Shown in pieces: positions 35,442-44,672 of a stretch of DNA of 64,000 nt (the first letter of the stretch is position 1; every line of letters begins with the position of its first letter). The position numbers and the translations under genes were made by a program. Source of the stretch: DASQUK01 sp963813485. GTDB lineage: Bacteria; Actinomycetota; Acidimicrobiia; Acidimicrobiales; VFJN01. The stretch lies in NCBI GenBank assembly GCA_963813485.1, contig CAWEZE010000006.1, forward strand, positions 8,537 to 72,536. The letters run 5' to 3'. The notes under the pieces were generated by a model. That model was not told the origin of the DNA and searched no databases. It worked only from the letters and a program-made list of their open reading frames with translations.

Positions 35442-36212
35442 GTGCATGTAAGCGCCCCAAAGGAAGAGCTGCTCAACCGGTTTACGCCCGCCGAGCGAGC
35501 GTTGCACTGGGCCACCGCGGCGGCCGTGCTCACGTGCGCGTTGACCGGGCTCGTGCTCTACGTCGGGCCGCTCAGCAGCCTGGTGGGCCGGCGCAACCTG
35601 GTGAAGGACGTGCACGTGATCGCCGGCCTCGCCATGCCGGTGCCACTGATCCTGGCGTACCTGGGTCGCTGGCGCGACGCCGTGCGGACCGACATCGGCC
35701 ACCTGTCGCGCTGGACGCGGGCGGACCGCCGCTGGCTGTGGACCCGGGGCTACGAAGGACGCGAACGGGTGGGCAAGTTCAACGCCGGGCAGAAGGTCAA
35801 CGCCGCGTTCATCGCCGGGATGATCCCGGTCATGCTCGCCTCGGGCTCGATCATGCGCTGGTTCGAGCCCTTCCCGCTGGAGTGGCGCACCGGCGCCACG
35901 TTCGTCCACGACTGGACCGCCATCGCCACCTGGCTGATCGTCGCCGGCCACATCGGCTTCGCCCTGGCCGACGCCGGCTCACTCCGCGGCATGGTCAGCG
36001 GCCAGGTAACGCGGCGCTGGGCCGAGGACCGCCACCCGCTGTGGGCGAGCGAGGCCATCGAGGCGGGGGACCCCTCAACCGACGGCAGTGACCGTCGGCA
36101 CGGGCCACGGTCGTCGCGTTGGGAGCGTCGCAAGCAGTACGGCACCGCCCGTGCCCGTTGGGAGACCGACCCGGGGGAGGAACGCCGCGAGCCTCGGCAG
36201 TGGCCGGGCTGA
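35442..36212 (+). CDS. Cytochrome b561-like membrane protein
   Basis: A 256-residue protein from GTG 35442 with four predicted helices and conserved His residues in ERALHWATAAAVL, KDVHVIAGLAM, TFVHDWTAIATW and VAGHIGFAL. These four His-bearing helices match the b-type cytochromes of formate-dehydrogenase gamma and related quinol oxidoreductases. A hydrophilic C-terminal tail follows. It probably donates electrons from the quinone pool to the preceding molybdoenzyme. It begins 3 bases after the tandem duplication. Confidence 0.8.
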   Translation: MHVSAPKEELLNRFTPAERALHWATAAAVLTCALTGLVLYVGPLSSLVGRRNLVKDVHVIAGLAMPVPLILAYLGRWRDAVRTDIGHLSRWTRADRRWLWTRGYEGRERVGKFNAGQKVNAAFIAGMIPVMLASGSIMRWFEPFPLEWRTGATFVHDWTAIATWLIVAGHIGFALADAGSLRGMVSGQVTRRWAEDRHPLWASEAIEAGDPSTDGSDRRHGPRSSRWERRKQYGTARARWETDPGEERREPRQWPG

Positions 36213-36282
36213 ACGGTCCCGACGTCGCCTGAGGCGCCACCATCCCCGTACGATGACGGCCGCTCGATCCAGGAGGAATCAC

Positions 36283-36513
36283 GTGGACGTCCGCATCGGG
36301 GTGAAAAGCTCGTCGAAGGAGCTCGAGGTGATCCTGGCCGACGACACCGACGCGGACGCGGTGCGCGAGCACATCGATGCCGCGTTCAAGGACGGCGGCA
36401 CCCTGTGGCTCACCGATCGTCGGGGCCGGCAGTTCGGTGTACCCGTCGACAAGGTCGCCTACGTCGAGATCGGCAGCCCCGAGGTGGGTCGCCGGATCGG
36501 GTTCGGCGGTTAG
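36283..36513 (+). CDS. DUF3107 small protein
   Basis: A 76-residue protein from GTG 36283 with an AGGAGGAAT ribosome site. It matches the DUF3107 family (VDVRIGVKSSSKELEVILAD at the start, WLTDRRGRQFGVPVDKVAYV in the middle), a short protein found across actinobacteria (Rv3208A/TB9.4-like, from memory). Its role is unknown. It precedes the ArsA pair by 17 bases, so it may be in the same operon. Confidence 0.88.
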   Translation: MDVRIGVKSSSKELEVILADDTDADAVREHIDAAFKDGGTLWLTDRRGRQFGVPVDKVAYVEIGSPEVGRRIGFGG

Positions 36514-36530
36514 TGGACCCGGCGGGTTAG

Positions 36531-37526
36531 GTGGCGCCCCCGGCCTCGCCCACCGACCTGCTCGACCGCCGCCTGCTGTTCGTTACCGGCAAGGGCGGTG
36601 TCGGCAAGACGTCGGTCGCCGCTGCCCTCGGGTCCCTGGCGGCCTCGCAGGGGAGGCGCACGCTGCTGTGCGAGGTCGACGCCAAGGGCAACCTGGCCGG
36701 CGCCTTCGAGACCGCCCCCACCCAGTTCCGGCAGCGCGAGATAGCGCCCCGCCTCTGGGCGATGACGATGGACACCGAGGCATCGCTCAAGGAGTACCTC
36801 GCGCTCCAGCTCAAGCTGCCCCTGCTCGCCCGGCTGGGGCCACTGGCCCGCACGTTCGACTTCGTGGCCAATGCCGCGCCCGGGGTCAAGGAGATCCTGA
36901 CCGTCGGCAAGCTCTGCTACGAGGTGCGGGAGGGCCACTACGACCTGGTGGTGGTGGACGCGCCGGCCTCGGGCCACATCGTGGGCCAGCTGGCCGCCCC
37001 CGAGGCGATCAACGATCTGGTCAAGGTGGGCCTCGTGCGCGACCAGACCGGGTGGATGCTCGACATCCTCGGCGACGCCGCGACGACGGGAGCCGTCGTG
37101 GTGGCCACACCCGAGGAGATGCCGGTGAACGAAACGCTGGAGCTGGCGGGTCGGCTGCGGGAGGAGACCGTGGTCGACCTGGCGGGGGTGGTCGTGAACC
37201 GCGTGCTGCCCGAGCTGTTCACGCGGGGCGAGGAGAAGATCTTCAGGGAGCTGCGCCGACCCGACCGCGCGGCGGCACTGGCGGCCGCTGTCGGCGTGCC
37301 CGGCCCGCGAGGCCGCCCGGGGCAAGGATCGGTGGAGCCGCTGCTCGACGGCGCCGACCTCGCGGTGAAGCTCCGGAGGACGAGGGCCGAGCACCTCGGC
37401 ACGCTGCGCCAGGGCCTGCCGCCCGGCACGCAGCTCCTGTACGTGCCCGAGCTGTTCCAGCGGAGCCACGGCGTGCGGGCCACGCGCCAGATCGCCGAGG
37501 CGCTCGGCGCGGAGCTGGGGTACTGA
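36531..37526 (+). CDS. ArsA/Get3-family ATPase, first of a pair
   Basis: A 331-residue protein from GTG 36531 with the P-loop TGKGGVGKTSVAAALG, switch I YDLVVVDAPASGH and a C-terminal PELFQRSHGVRATRQIA. It has no arsenite-binding Cys pattern, so a Get3-like or Rv3679-like role is more likely than arsenite transport. It overlaps the second ATPase by one base and forms a heterodimer with it in mycobacterial homologues (Rv3679/Rv3680). Confidence 0.86.
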   Translation: MAPPASPTDLLDRRLLFVTGKGGVGKTSVAAALGSLAASQGRRTLLCEVDAKGNLAGAFETAPTQFRQREIAPRLWAMTMDTEASLKEYLALQLKLPLLARLGPLARTFDFVANAAPGVKEILTVGKLCYEVREGHYDLVVVDAPASGHIVGQLAAPEAINDLVKVGLVRDQTGWMLDILGDAATTGAVVVATPEEMPVNETLELAGRLREETVVDLAGVVVNRVLPELFTRGEEKIFRELRRPDRAAALAAAVGVPGPRGRPGQGSVEPLLDGADLAVKLRRTRAEHLGTLRQGLPPGTQLLYVPELFQRSHGVRATRQIAEALGAELGY

Positions 37527-38731
37527 TGGCGGCCCGTACCTCGGTGCCGGCCCGGGCGCCCAAGGGGACGTCTTCGTTGGAGCCGCTGCTCGCTGCCAAG
37601 GAGATAGTCATCTGCTGCGGATCGGGCGGCGTCGGCAAGACCACGACGGCGGCGGCCGCCGCGGCCATGGCGGCCGCCCACCTCGGCGGGAAGGTGCTGG
37701 TGATCACCGTGGACCCGGCCCGGCGGCTGGCCAACGCCCTCGGGCTGGAGCGATTCGGCAACGTGGAGACGCAGATCCCACCCGAGGAGTTCGCCGCCGC
37801 CGGCGTCGCCGAGCCCCGCGGGGAGCTGTGGGCAGCGATGCTCGACACCAAACGATCGTGGGACGAGCTGGTGCGAGCCCACGCCCCCGACGCCGCCACC
37901 CGCGACGCCATCCTCGCCAACCCGCTCTACGACAACATCACCAGCCGGTTCGTGCAGAGCCACGACTACATCGCCATGGAGCGGCTGTACGAGATCCACG
38001 CATCCGGCCGCTACGACCTGATCCTCGTCGACACGCCTCCGACCCGGAACGCCATCGACTTCCTGGAGGCGCCTGAGCGCATGGCCGACTTCTTCTCCAG
38101 CCGGCTGCTGCGCTGGCTCACGGTGCCGGCGCGGAGCCGGGTGTTCACGATGGCGTCGAAGCCGTTCTACACCGTGGCCGACCGGATCCTCGGTTCGCAG
38201 TTCCTGCAGGACATCGCCGAGTTCTTCCTGTTGTTCCAGACCATGTACGACGGCTTCGTCGAGCGCGCCAGGGCGGTGACGCGCACCCTGTCCGACAAGC
38301 GCACCGCGTTCGTGGTGGTGTCGACCCTGGAGCCGTCGCCGGTCCGCGAGACCGAGTTCTTCGTCGACGCGTTGACGGACCGCAAGCTGCCCCTCGGCGC
38401 CGTGGTGCTCAACAAGGTGCTGCCCGACTGGTTCGGCGACCGGGACGCCACCGCCGTCGCACAGCGCATGTCCGCCGATCCAGCCGGACTGGCCAAAGCC
38501 GTGACCGAAGCCTCCGGGGGCGCCGGCATCGGCCCCCCTGACCAGGTGGCGCGGGTCCTGGCCGAGGTGGGCGAGAGCTTCCTCAACTTCCAGGTCGTCG
38601 CCACCCGCGAGGCCGAGCAACGCGCCGAGCTGGCTGCGGTGTCCGACGTGGTGGCCACGATCCCCTACGCCGACCACGACATCACCGACCTCGCGGGGTT
38701 GCTGGAGCTGGGCTCCTGGCTCTGGCGGTAG
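37526..38731 (+). CDS. ArsA/Get3-family ATPase, second of a pair
   Basis: A 401-residue protein from ATG 37526 (TGATG overlap with the first). The P-loop is CGSGGVGKTTTAAAAAAM; DPARRLANALGLERFG and YDLILVDTPPTRNAIDFLE are the typical switch regions. It is longer than its partner because of a helical insert with RSRVFTMASKPFYTVADR. The pair resembles Rv3679-Rv3680 of Mycobacterium, which form a membrane-associated complex of unclear function; a WhiB gene lies 2.7 kb downstream, as in that locus. Confidence 0.87.
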   Translation: MAARTSVPARAPKGTSSLEPLLAAKEIVICCGSGGVGKTTTAAAAAAMAAAHLGGKVLVITVDPARRLANALGLERFGNVETQIPPEEFAAAGVAEPRGELWAAMLDTKRSWDELVRAHAPDAATRDAILANPLYDNITSRFVQSHDYIAMERLYEIHASGRYDLILVDTPPTRNAIDFLEAPERMADFFSSRLLRWLTVPARSRVFTMASKPFYTVADRILGSQFLQDIAEFFLLFQTMYDGFVERARAVTRTLSDKRTAFVVVSTLEPSPVRETEFFVDALTDRKLPLGAVVLNKVLPDWFGDRDATAVAQRMSADPAGLAKAVTEASGGAGIGPPDQVARVLAEVGESFLNFQVVATREAEQRAELAAVSDVVATIPYADHDITDLAGLLELGSWLWR

Positions 38732-38741
38732 CGCTGACGAG

Positions 38742-38870
38742 GTGCGCTCCGCGGCCGAGGACGTCGAGGCGCACGCCGACGAGGTCGAGGAGCTCATGAG
38801 CGACATCGAGGAGCAGGCGGCCGAATTGGCCGAGGCGGAAGGTGAGCCGGGCTCCACGGCACCGGCCTAG
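38742..38870 (+). CDS. Possible 42-residue acidic coiled-coil protein
   Basis: A short frame from GTG 38742 to TAG 38870, 10 bases after the second ArsA gene. Its sequence is VRSAAEDVEAHADEVEELMS followed by DIEEQAAELAEAEGEP, highly acidic and helical, with a heptad-like pattern. It could be a small partner of the ATPases or a chance frame. No ribosome site is obvious (GACGAG before the GTG). Support is codon pattern and spacing only. Confidence 0.35.
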   Translation: MRSAAEDVEAHADEVEELMSDIEEQAAELAEAEGEPGSTAPA

Positions 38871-38926
38871 ACGAGTGACCGGCAGTCGCGTCGTCCGTTG
38901 GTCATCGGATTCGTAGGGTGCGGCGC

Positions 38927-39799
38927 ATGAGCGCCGCCGACGCGCGCGGGCCGCTCTGCGGCACCGTCGCGATCCACGGCCGCATCCCTGGAACCGTGAG
39001 TTCCAATGGCACGACCACAGCGGTCCCTTCGGCGTGCTCGGTGAGGAGCAGGTCCGGCACTACGACCGTCACGGCTACGTCGTGGTCCCCGACCTGGTGC
39101 CGCCCGACCTCCTGGCCGAGGTCACCGCGGCCATCGACCCGTTCGATGCCAAGACGGAGGCGTTCCTCCGCTCGGTGGAGGGCGAACGCCTCTTCATCGC
39201 CGAGGCCGGCGCCATCACCTTCAGCGTGCACCTGGCCGCCCGGTCGCCGGTGCTCCGCCGGCTCGTCACCGACGCGGCTTTGACGGGAATCGCCGCCGAT
39301 CTGATCGGGCCGGACGTGCGCCTCTACTGGGATCAGGCGGTCTACAAGAAGCCCGAGAAGCCCCGCCGCTTCCCCTGGCACCAGGACAACGGGTACGCGT
39401 ACGTGGAGCCGCAGCAGTACCTGACGATCTGGCTGGCCCTCACCGACGCCACCACCGACAACGGCTGCCCGTCAGGTCGTCCCCGGGCTCCATCGGCGGG
39501 GAACCCTCGAGCACCATTACGTCGAGCCGCTGGGGTGGGAGTGCCTCGACGGGCGCCGCGGCAGCGTCGCCGCGCCCGTGGCCGCCGGCGGCGCCGTGGT
39601 CTTCTCGTCGCTGACACCGCACCTCACCGGGCCCAACCTCAGCGCCGAGGTCCGCAAGGCCTACATCGTGCAGTACGCCCCCGCCGGCGCCGAGCGCCTG
39701 GAGGGTGACCCGGCCGCGGGCCCGCCGACCGCCCGCGTCCGCTGCGATGCACCCGACCGCCAGTTCCCGGTCGTCGTGGGAGGCCGGCTGGTCCAGTAG
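38927..39799 (+). pseudogene. Phytanoyl-CoA dioxygenase (PhyH) family protein with two frame breaks
   Basis: A 2-oxoglutarate/Fe(II) oxygenase of about 290 residues. ATG 38927 opens MSAADARG in one frame; a change near 38945 gives PWNREFQWHDHSGPFGVL, then VRHYDRHGYVVVPDLVPPDL and the iron motif FPWHQDNGYAYVEP (H-x-D). A second change near 39472 leads to QVVPGLHRRGTLEHHYVEPL, with the distal His in LTPHLTGPN. The whole span is a multiple of three, but the middle lies in another frame. The central-to-end part (39034-39799) is 3n+1. The substrate is unknown. Confidence 0.7.
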
Positions 39800-39866
39800 A
39801 CGTGCGAGCCCCCGGTGGCAGCCGGTGGCAGCCGTTGGCGCGGTCCGCTGCCAGAATCATCGGCAG

Positions 39867-41396
39867 ATGGCCACCCTCGCCGAGCTCGCCCGGTTCTTCA
39901 CCCGCCTCGAGGCGGGCGCGGTCGCGCACCTCCAACGCCTGGTGGCGAGCTGGGGTCTGCTCGCCGACTTCTGCTTCGCCGACCTCCTGCTGTTCGGCGT
40001 GGTGGGCGAGACGCGCGAGGGTGGCACCAACCGCTTCGTCGTGCTCGGCCAGGTACGCCCGACCACCTCCCAGACCGTCTACCGGGCCGACTGGGTGGGC
40101 ACCGTCCTCGAGGAGGAGGACAGGCCGCTGGTGGCCCGCGCCTACCGCCTGGGCGAGATCATCGAGGGCGAGATGGTGATCTCCCCGCTCAAGGAGCGGG
40201 TGCGGGTGCTGTGCATCCCCATCCGCTACCGGGGGCGGGTCGTGGGTGTGCTCACCCGCGAGTCGGCGCCCTCGTTCGGCCGCCAGCCCGGCGAGCTGGA
40301 GCGGACGTACGTCGACGTGTTCAACCGCTTCGCCCGCATGATCGCCAGCGGCGCCTTCCCCTTCGACGGTGACGACGCCGAGAGCGAGGAGGCGCCTCGG
40401 GTCGGCGACGGCGTCATCGTCCTCGACTCCTCCGGACGGGTCGAGTACACGTCGCCCAACGCGGTGTCCACCCTGCACCGGCTCGGCGTCCACGCCAACG
40501 CCGAGGGCCTGCGGTTCTCGGAGCTGGGGCTCGAGGAGACGGTGGTGCGCACTGCCTTCGACACCGGGACGCCGGCCACCGAGGAGCTGTCCCGCGGCGT
40601 CGACATCACCGTGTTGATCCGGGGCATCCCGTTGCTGGACCAGGGCGCGGTCACCGGCGCCGTCGTGCTGCTCCGGGATATCTCCGAGCTCCGGCGGCGC
40701 GATCTGCTGCTGCTGTCGAAGGACGCCACGATCCGGGAGATCCACCACCGGGTCAAGAACAATCTCCAGACCATCTCGTCACTGCTGCGGTTGCAGGGGC
40801 GGCGGTTGGCGCGCGGCGAGGGCAAGACCGCGATCGAGGAGTCGGTGCGGCGCATCCGCTCGATCGCGCTCGTGCACGAGATCCTGTCTCGGGAGGCGGG
40901 CGACGACGTGCCGTTCGTCGACATCGTGAAGCCGGTCGTGGGGATGGTCGCCGACAGCATGATCTCGCCGGAGCATCCCATCCGCTTCGACGTCGACGGC
41001 GACGGGGGCATCCTCCCGGCCAGCGTCGCCACCCCGTTGGCGGTGGTGCTCAACGAGTTGCTGCAGAACGCCGTGGACCACGCCTATCCGCAGGAGCTCG
41101 ATCTCACCGGTACGCCTGGCCAGGTGCGGGTGGAGATCGCCCGGGACGGGCGCATGTTGCGGCTCCGGGTGGCCGACGACGGCGTGGGGCTGCCCCCGGG
41201 ATTCCAGCTCGACGAGTCCACGGGTCTGGGCCTGTCGATCGTGCGGACCCTGGTGACCGGTGACCTGGCCGGCGAGATCTCGATCGCCCCCGGCCGAGGC
41301 AACGGCAACCGGCCTGGGACAGAGGTGGCACTCAGCGTGGCCGTCGACGCGACGCGCGACGACGGCCTCGATCACACGCGACCGTTGTCGCTGTGA
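39867..41396 (+). CDS. PdtaS-like sensor histidine kinase
   Basis: A 509-residue soluble kinase from ATG 39867. It has an N-terminal GAF-like domain (residues about 5-165), a PAS-like domain (RVGDGVIVLDSSGRVEYTS, 178-275), a HisKA_2 dimerisation domain with TIREIHHRVKNNLQTISSLL (His about 293), and a HATPase (LNELLQNAVDHAYPQ, DDGVGLPPGFQL). This order matches PdtaS of mycobacteria, which phosphorylates the ANTAR regulator PdtaR and responds to copper/nitric oxide; no pdtaR is present in the window. Confidence 0.88.
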   Translation: MATLAELARFFTRLEAGAVAHLQRLVASWGLLADFCFADLLLFGVVGETREGGTNRFVVLGQVRPTTSQTVYRADWVGTVLEEEDRPLVARAYRLGEIIEGEMVISPLKERVRVLCIPIRYRGRVVGVLTRESAPSFGRQPGELERTYVDVFNRFARMIASGAFPFDGDDAESEEAPRVGDGVIVLDSSGRVEYTSPNAVSTLHRLGVHANAEGLRFSELGLEETVVRTAFDTGTPATEELSRGVDITVLIRGIPLLDQGAVTGAVVLLRDISELRRRDLLLLSKDATIREIHHRVKNNLQTISSLLRLQGRRLARGEGKTAIEESVRRIRSIALVHEILSREAGDDVPFVDIVKPVVGMVADSMISPEHPIRFDVDGDGGILPASVATPLAVVLNELLQNAVDHAYPQELDLTGTPGQVRVEIARDGRMLRLRVADDGVGLPPGFQLDESTGLGLSIVRTLVTGDLAGEISIAPGRGNGNRPGTEVALSVAVDATRDDGLDHTRPLSL

Positions 41397-41469
41397 TCGA
41401 TCCGATGGCCGGTCATCCCCAGGTCCGACCGCCCCAGCAACCCCAGCGGGACGTGTGTACTACGAGAGA

Positions 41470-41760
41470 TCAGGATGCGGCGCGGCGCTGGCGGGACACC
41501 CACTGGCGGCGCAGCGCACGACGCTCCTCTTCGGAGGTGCCCCCCCAGATTCCGCTGTCCTGGTTGGTGGCCAGCGCATACTCGAGGCACTCCCGCTGGA
41601 CCTCGCACTGCCGGCACACGGTCTTGGCGGTCTCGATCTGCTCGATCGCCGGACCGGTGGTGCCGACCGGGAAGAACAGGTCGGGGTCGGTGTCACGACA
41701 AGCGCTGTGCTCGCGCCAGTCGTCATTTTCGATGGACAGATTGATGCTGCGGCTCTGCAT
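41470..41760 (-). CDS. WhiB-family Fe-S transcription factor
   Basis: A 96-residue protein from ATG 41760. Four cysteines of the [4Fe-4S] cluster lie in HSACRDTDPDLFF and CRQCEVQRECLEYAL. The turn GIWGGTSEEERR and the basic tail RRQWVSRQRRAAS for sigma-factor and DNA contact are intact. The type cannot be fixed, although WhiB1/WhiB2-like length fits. An in-frame region further upstream is not conserved. The divergent GDPD gene starts 226 bases away and may share its control region. Confidence 0.9.
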   Translation of the reverse strand: MQSRSINLSIENDDWREHSACRDTDPDLFFPVGTTGPAIEQIETAKTVCRQCEVQRECLEYALATNQDSGIWGGTSEEERRALRRQWVSRQRRAAS

Positions 41761-41985
41761 CAGGGCCACGGGACCTCCACGGCGGATTCGGGTCACCGAG
41801 ATTGTGACTAGTTTCACATGCCACCGCGATGCTGCACGGAGATGCGTGTGGCTGCGACGGCGCAACGATACTGGGAGTTGGCTTGCTCAGCAAGCACTTT
41901 TTCCACCGCGAAAGAAGGGTGCCTGCCGCTGGAAATACCGTTGCGGCGAGGGGCCAGCGGATATCCAGCGGGAGGCACCGAATTC

Positions 41986-42705
41986 GTGGCACTGGTGATC
42001 GGGCACAAGGGGGCCGCCGGGTTGGCGCCGGAGAACTCGTTGGCGGCGTTCAGGGTGGCGCGGCAGGTCGGAGCCGACGGCGTCGAGCTCGACGTGCGTC
42101 GAACCGCCGACGGTGCCCTGGCCGTCCATCACGACCCGACGTTGGACGACGGCCGCAGGCTGCTGGACCTGGCCGTCGACGAGCTGCCCGACGGGATCGC
42201 CACCCTGCCGCCGGTCCTCGACGCATGCGACGGACTGGCACTCGTCAACGTCGAGATCAAGAACTGGCCGCTCGACAGCGACTTCGACGAGTCGCTGGGA
42301 ATCGTCGACAGCGTCGTCGAGGCGCTGGCCGCGCGCTCGGTGGCCGAGCGCGAGCGATACGTCGTGTCCTGCTTCTACCTGCCCACGGTCGACCGGGTGC
42401 GTGAGCTGGCCCCTGACCTCGTCACCGCCTGGCTGGTCGGCATCGTCGGGCCGGACGACGGTGCCCAGGTCATCGCCGAGGCCGTGGACCACGGCCACCG
42501 GGCGCTCCATCCCCATCACGCCCTCGTGACCCCGGCGCTGGTGGAGCGGGCTCACGACGAGGAGCTGGCGGTCAACGCCTGGACGTGCAACGAGCCCGAC
42601 CGCATCCGCTGGCTCGCCGGGGAGGCGGCCGTCGACGGCATCGTCACCGACGTCCCCGACGTGGCCCTGGCCGCGCTCGGCCGGCGGCCAAACCCGAGGT
42701 CATAG
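41986..42705 (+). CDS. Glycerophosphodiester phosphodiesterase
   Basis: A 239-residue enzyme from GTG 41986 with a GGGAGG ribosome site. Catalytic motifs are GHKGAAGLAPENSLAAF (His and Glu), VELDVRRTADGALAVHHDP (Glu, Asp, His) and VEIKNW (Glu, Lys). It cleaves glycerophosphodiesters to glycerol-3-phosphate and an alcohol. There is no signal peptide, so it acts in the cytoplasm. A short acidic-to-neutral C-terminus ends at TAG 42705. Confidence 0.9.
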   Translation: MALVIGHKGAAGLAPENSLAAFRVARQVGADGVELDVRRTADGALAVHHDPTLDDGRRLLDLAVDELPDGIATLPPVLDACDGLALVNVEIKNWPLDSDFDESLGIVDSVVEALAARSVAERERYVVSCFYLPTVDRVRELAPDLVTAWLVGIVGPDDGAQVIAEAVDHGHRALHPHHALVTPALVERAHDEELAVNAWTCNEPDRIRWLAGEAAVDGIVTDVPDVALAALGRRPNPRS

Positions 42706-42775
42706 GTTTCACGCCCAGCGTGAACCCATTGCCGCGCCATTGCCACGCGGTGGCCTCGCTGGCCGTGTTGTCCGC

Positions 42776-43690
42776 TCACGGCAGGACCAGGTCCAGCACC
42801 TCCGGCTCGTGGCGGAAGTCGAGCTGCTCTGTGTCGCCCAGGTGATCGCCGTCGACCTGGTAGGGGACCGGCCCGTAGGCCCGCACGCTGAGCGCCTCCA
42901 GGTCGGTTCGGTGGTCGACCCAGCGGCTGCGCCGCAGGAGGGAGCCACTGCCCAGCGCCGAGGCGATGATGCGCATCGTCCGGGCGAACGCCATGGTGCG
43001 CAGCGTCACCGATGCCAGACCCCGGTCGAGCGTGGCCTCGGGTGCCAGGTCGAGCGGCCGATTACCCAGGTAGGTGTAGGGGTTGGTGTTGAGGACGATG
43101 GTCAGGTAGGCGTCGTCGATCACCGTGCCGTCGGCGTGGTGGACCGCGAAGCGGGGCCGGCTGCGGTCGTAGTGGCGGATCCACGTGTCGAAGCCGGCGA
43201 ACACGAACAGCGGATGCCCGACGTACCGCTTGAGCCCTTCGCGACGCTCGACCTGCTCCACGACCGCGGCGTCGAAGCCCACGCCGGTGTGGAACAGGAA
43301 GTAGCGGCCATTGACCGACCCCAGGCCCACCCGCCGGATCGAGCGCCGGGCCAACGCGTCGAGCAACACGCCGGTGGCTTCGATCGGGTCGTTGGGCAGG
43401 CCGATGGTGCGGGCGAACACATTGGTCGATCCTCCCGGCAGCGGCGCAAGCGCACAGGCAGTGCGGGCCAGCCCGTTCGCCGCCTCGTTGAGCGTGCCGT
43501 CCCCGCCCAGCACCACCACGACGTCGATCCCGTTGGCGGCCGCGCCCTGCGCCAGGCGGGTCGCGTGGCCACGGCGGCTGGTCTCGGCCAGGGTGACATC
43601 GTGGTCGGCCGAGAGGGCCTTCTGGATCACGACGCGGCTGCGCGGCGTCACCGACGACGCCGATTCGTTGACCAGCAGGAGCAGCTTCAT
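42776..43690 (-). CDS. Diacylglycerol/lipid kinase (YegS/DagK family)
   Basis: A 304-residue kinase from ATG 43690 (MKLLLLVNESAS). The nucleotide motif is VVVLGGDGTLNEAANGL with ALAPLPGGSTNVFARTIGLP after it; later motifs are HTGVGFDAAVV and YQVDGDHLG. Such enzymes phosphorylate diacylglycerol or other lipids; members in actinobacteria may act on phosphatidylinositol-linked lipids. A longer start adds seven residues with no support. Family A repeat copy 2 begins 23 bases upstream of the start codon. Confidence 0.88.
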   Translation of the reverse strand: MKLLLLVNESASSVTPRSRVVIQKALSADHDVTLAETSRRGHATRLAQGAAANGIDVVVVLGGDGTLNEAANGLARTACALAPLPGGSTNVFARTIGLPNDPIEATGVLLDALARRSIRRVGLGSVNGRYFLFHTGVGFDAAVVEQVERREGLKRYVGHPLFVFAGFDTWIRHYDRSRPRFAVHHADGTVIDDAYLTIVLNTNPYTYLGNRPLDLAPEATLDRGLASVTLRTMAFARTMRIIASALGSGSLLRRSRWVDHRTDLEALSVRAYGPVPYQVDGDHLGDTEQLDFRHEPEVLDLVLP

Positions 43691-43712
43691 AGCGGCGGGG
43701 AAACTACCCACT

Positions 43713-43791
43713 GAGGGTCGATTCCGCCGGTTCCCCGGCTAGCCCCTCGACTCGCGGCCGCGTGAACTCGTGATCCGCGAAATCGACCCTC
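43713..43791. repeat. Family A intergenic inverted repeat, copy 2
   Basis: A 79-bp element with arms GAGGGTCGATTCCGC (43713-43727) and GCGAAATCGACCCTC (43777-43791), 14 of 15 positions pairing. It lies between the divergent lipid kinase and etfB genes, where their promoters should be. The left arm and next four bases are identical to copy 1, while the 49-base centre is unrelated. Confidence 0.85.
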
Positions 43792-43849
43792 ACAGAGTGG
43801 CCGGGGGCGATTTGGTCGCCCCGCGAAACGGCGGGCAGCATGGCTGGCC

Positions 43850-44626
43850 ATGAACGTGGTCGTGTGCGTGAAGCAGATCCCGGACCCCGCCGAGCCCGGG
43901 AAGCTCGAGGCCGACAACACGCTCGACCGCAGCGGCAAGCTGATCCTCGACGAGTCCGACAGCTACGGCGTCGAGATGGGGCTCCAGCTGGCCGATGCGT
44001 CGGGTGGTGGCGAGGTCACGCTCGTCTCGATGGCCCCCAACAACGAGACCTCGGGGTTGCGGACCGCGCTGGCCATGGGCGCCGCGAAGGCGATCCTGAT
44101 CTCCGACGAGGCACTGTCCGGCGCCGGCGCCCTCGACACCGCCAAGGTGCTGGCCAAGGCGATCGAGCGGGCCGAGGCCGACCTGATCCTCACCGCCACC
44201 GAGTCGACCGACGGCTACACGGGCACGATTCCGGAGCAGGTGGCCGCCCTGCTGGGGCGGCCGTCGGTCACGTTCGCCAAGCACGTCGAGGTCGCCGACG
44301 GCAGGGTGAAGGTCCAGCGCCAGACCGAGCTCGGCTACGACGAGGTCGAGGCCCCGTTGCCGGCGGTCGTGTCGGTGACGGCCGGTGTCGTCGAGCCCCG
44401 CTACCCGAGCTTCAAGGGGATCATGGCCGCCAAGTCCAAGCCGGTGGATCAGCTCACGCTCGCCGACCTGGGCATCGACCCCGCCACCGTGGGGTCGGCC
44501 GGCGCGGGGCAGGAGATCGTGGCCGTGGACGAGGCCCCGGCCCGCGAGGCCGGCGAGATCGTGGAGGACGACGGCGAGGGCTACGCCAAGGTCATCGCCT
44601 TCCTCGAGAACCTCAAGGTCATCTAG
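43850..44626 (+). CDS. etfB: Electron transfer flavoprotein beta subunit
   Basis: A 258-residue EtfB/FixA from ATG 43850 (MNVVVCVKQIPDP). The AMP-binding region is seen as LILTATESTDGYTGTIPEQV and the family motif as AVVSVTAGVVEPRYPSFKGI, followed by MAAKSKPV. EtfB and EtfA carry electrons from acyl-CoA dehydrogenases to the quinone pool. The gene is followed by etfA after 46 bases. It supports beta-oxidation genes elsewhere in the genome. Confidence 0.95.
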   Translation: MNVVVCVKQIPDPAEPGKLEADNTLDRSGKLILDESDSYGVEMGLQLADASGGGEVTLVSMAPNNETSGLRTALAMGAAKAILISDEALSGAGALDTAKVLAKAIERAEADLILTATESTDGYTGTIPEQVAALLGRPSVTFAKHVEVADGRVKVQRQTELGYDEVEAPLPAVVSVTAGVVEPRYPSFKGIMAAKSKPVDQLTLADLGIDPATVGSAGAGQEIVAVDEAPAREAGEIVEDDGEGYAKVIAFLENLKVI

Positions 44627-44672
44627 GACCTCCGCCGCACCGGGCACGGACACGTAGGAGACGATTGACGCA

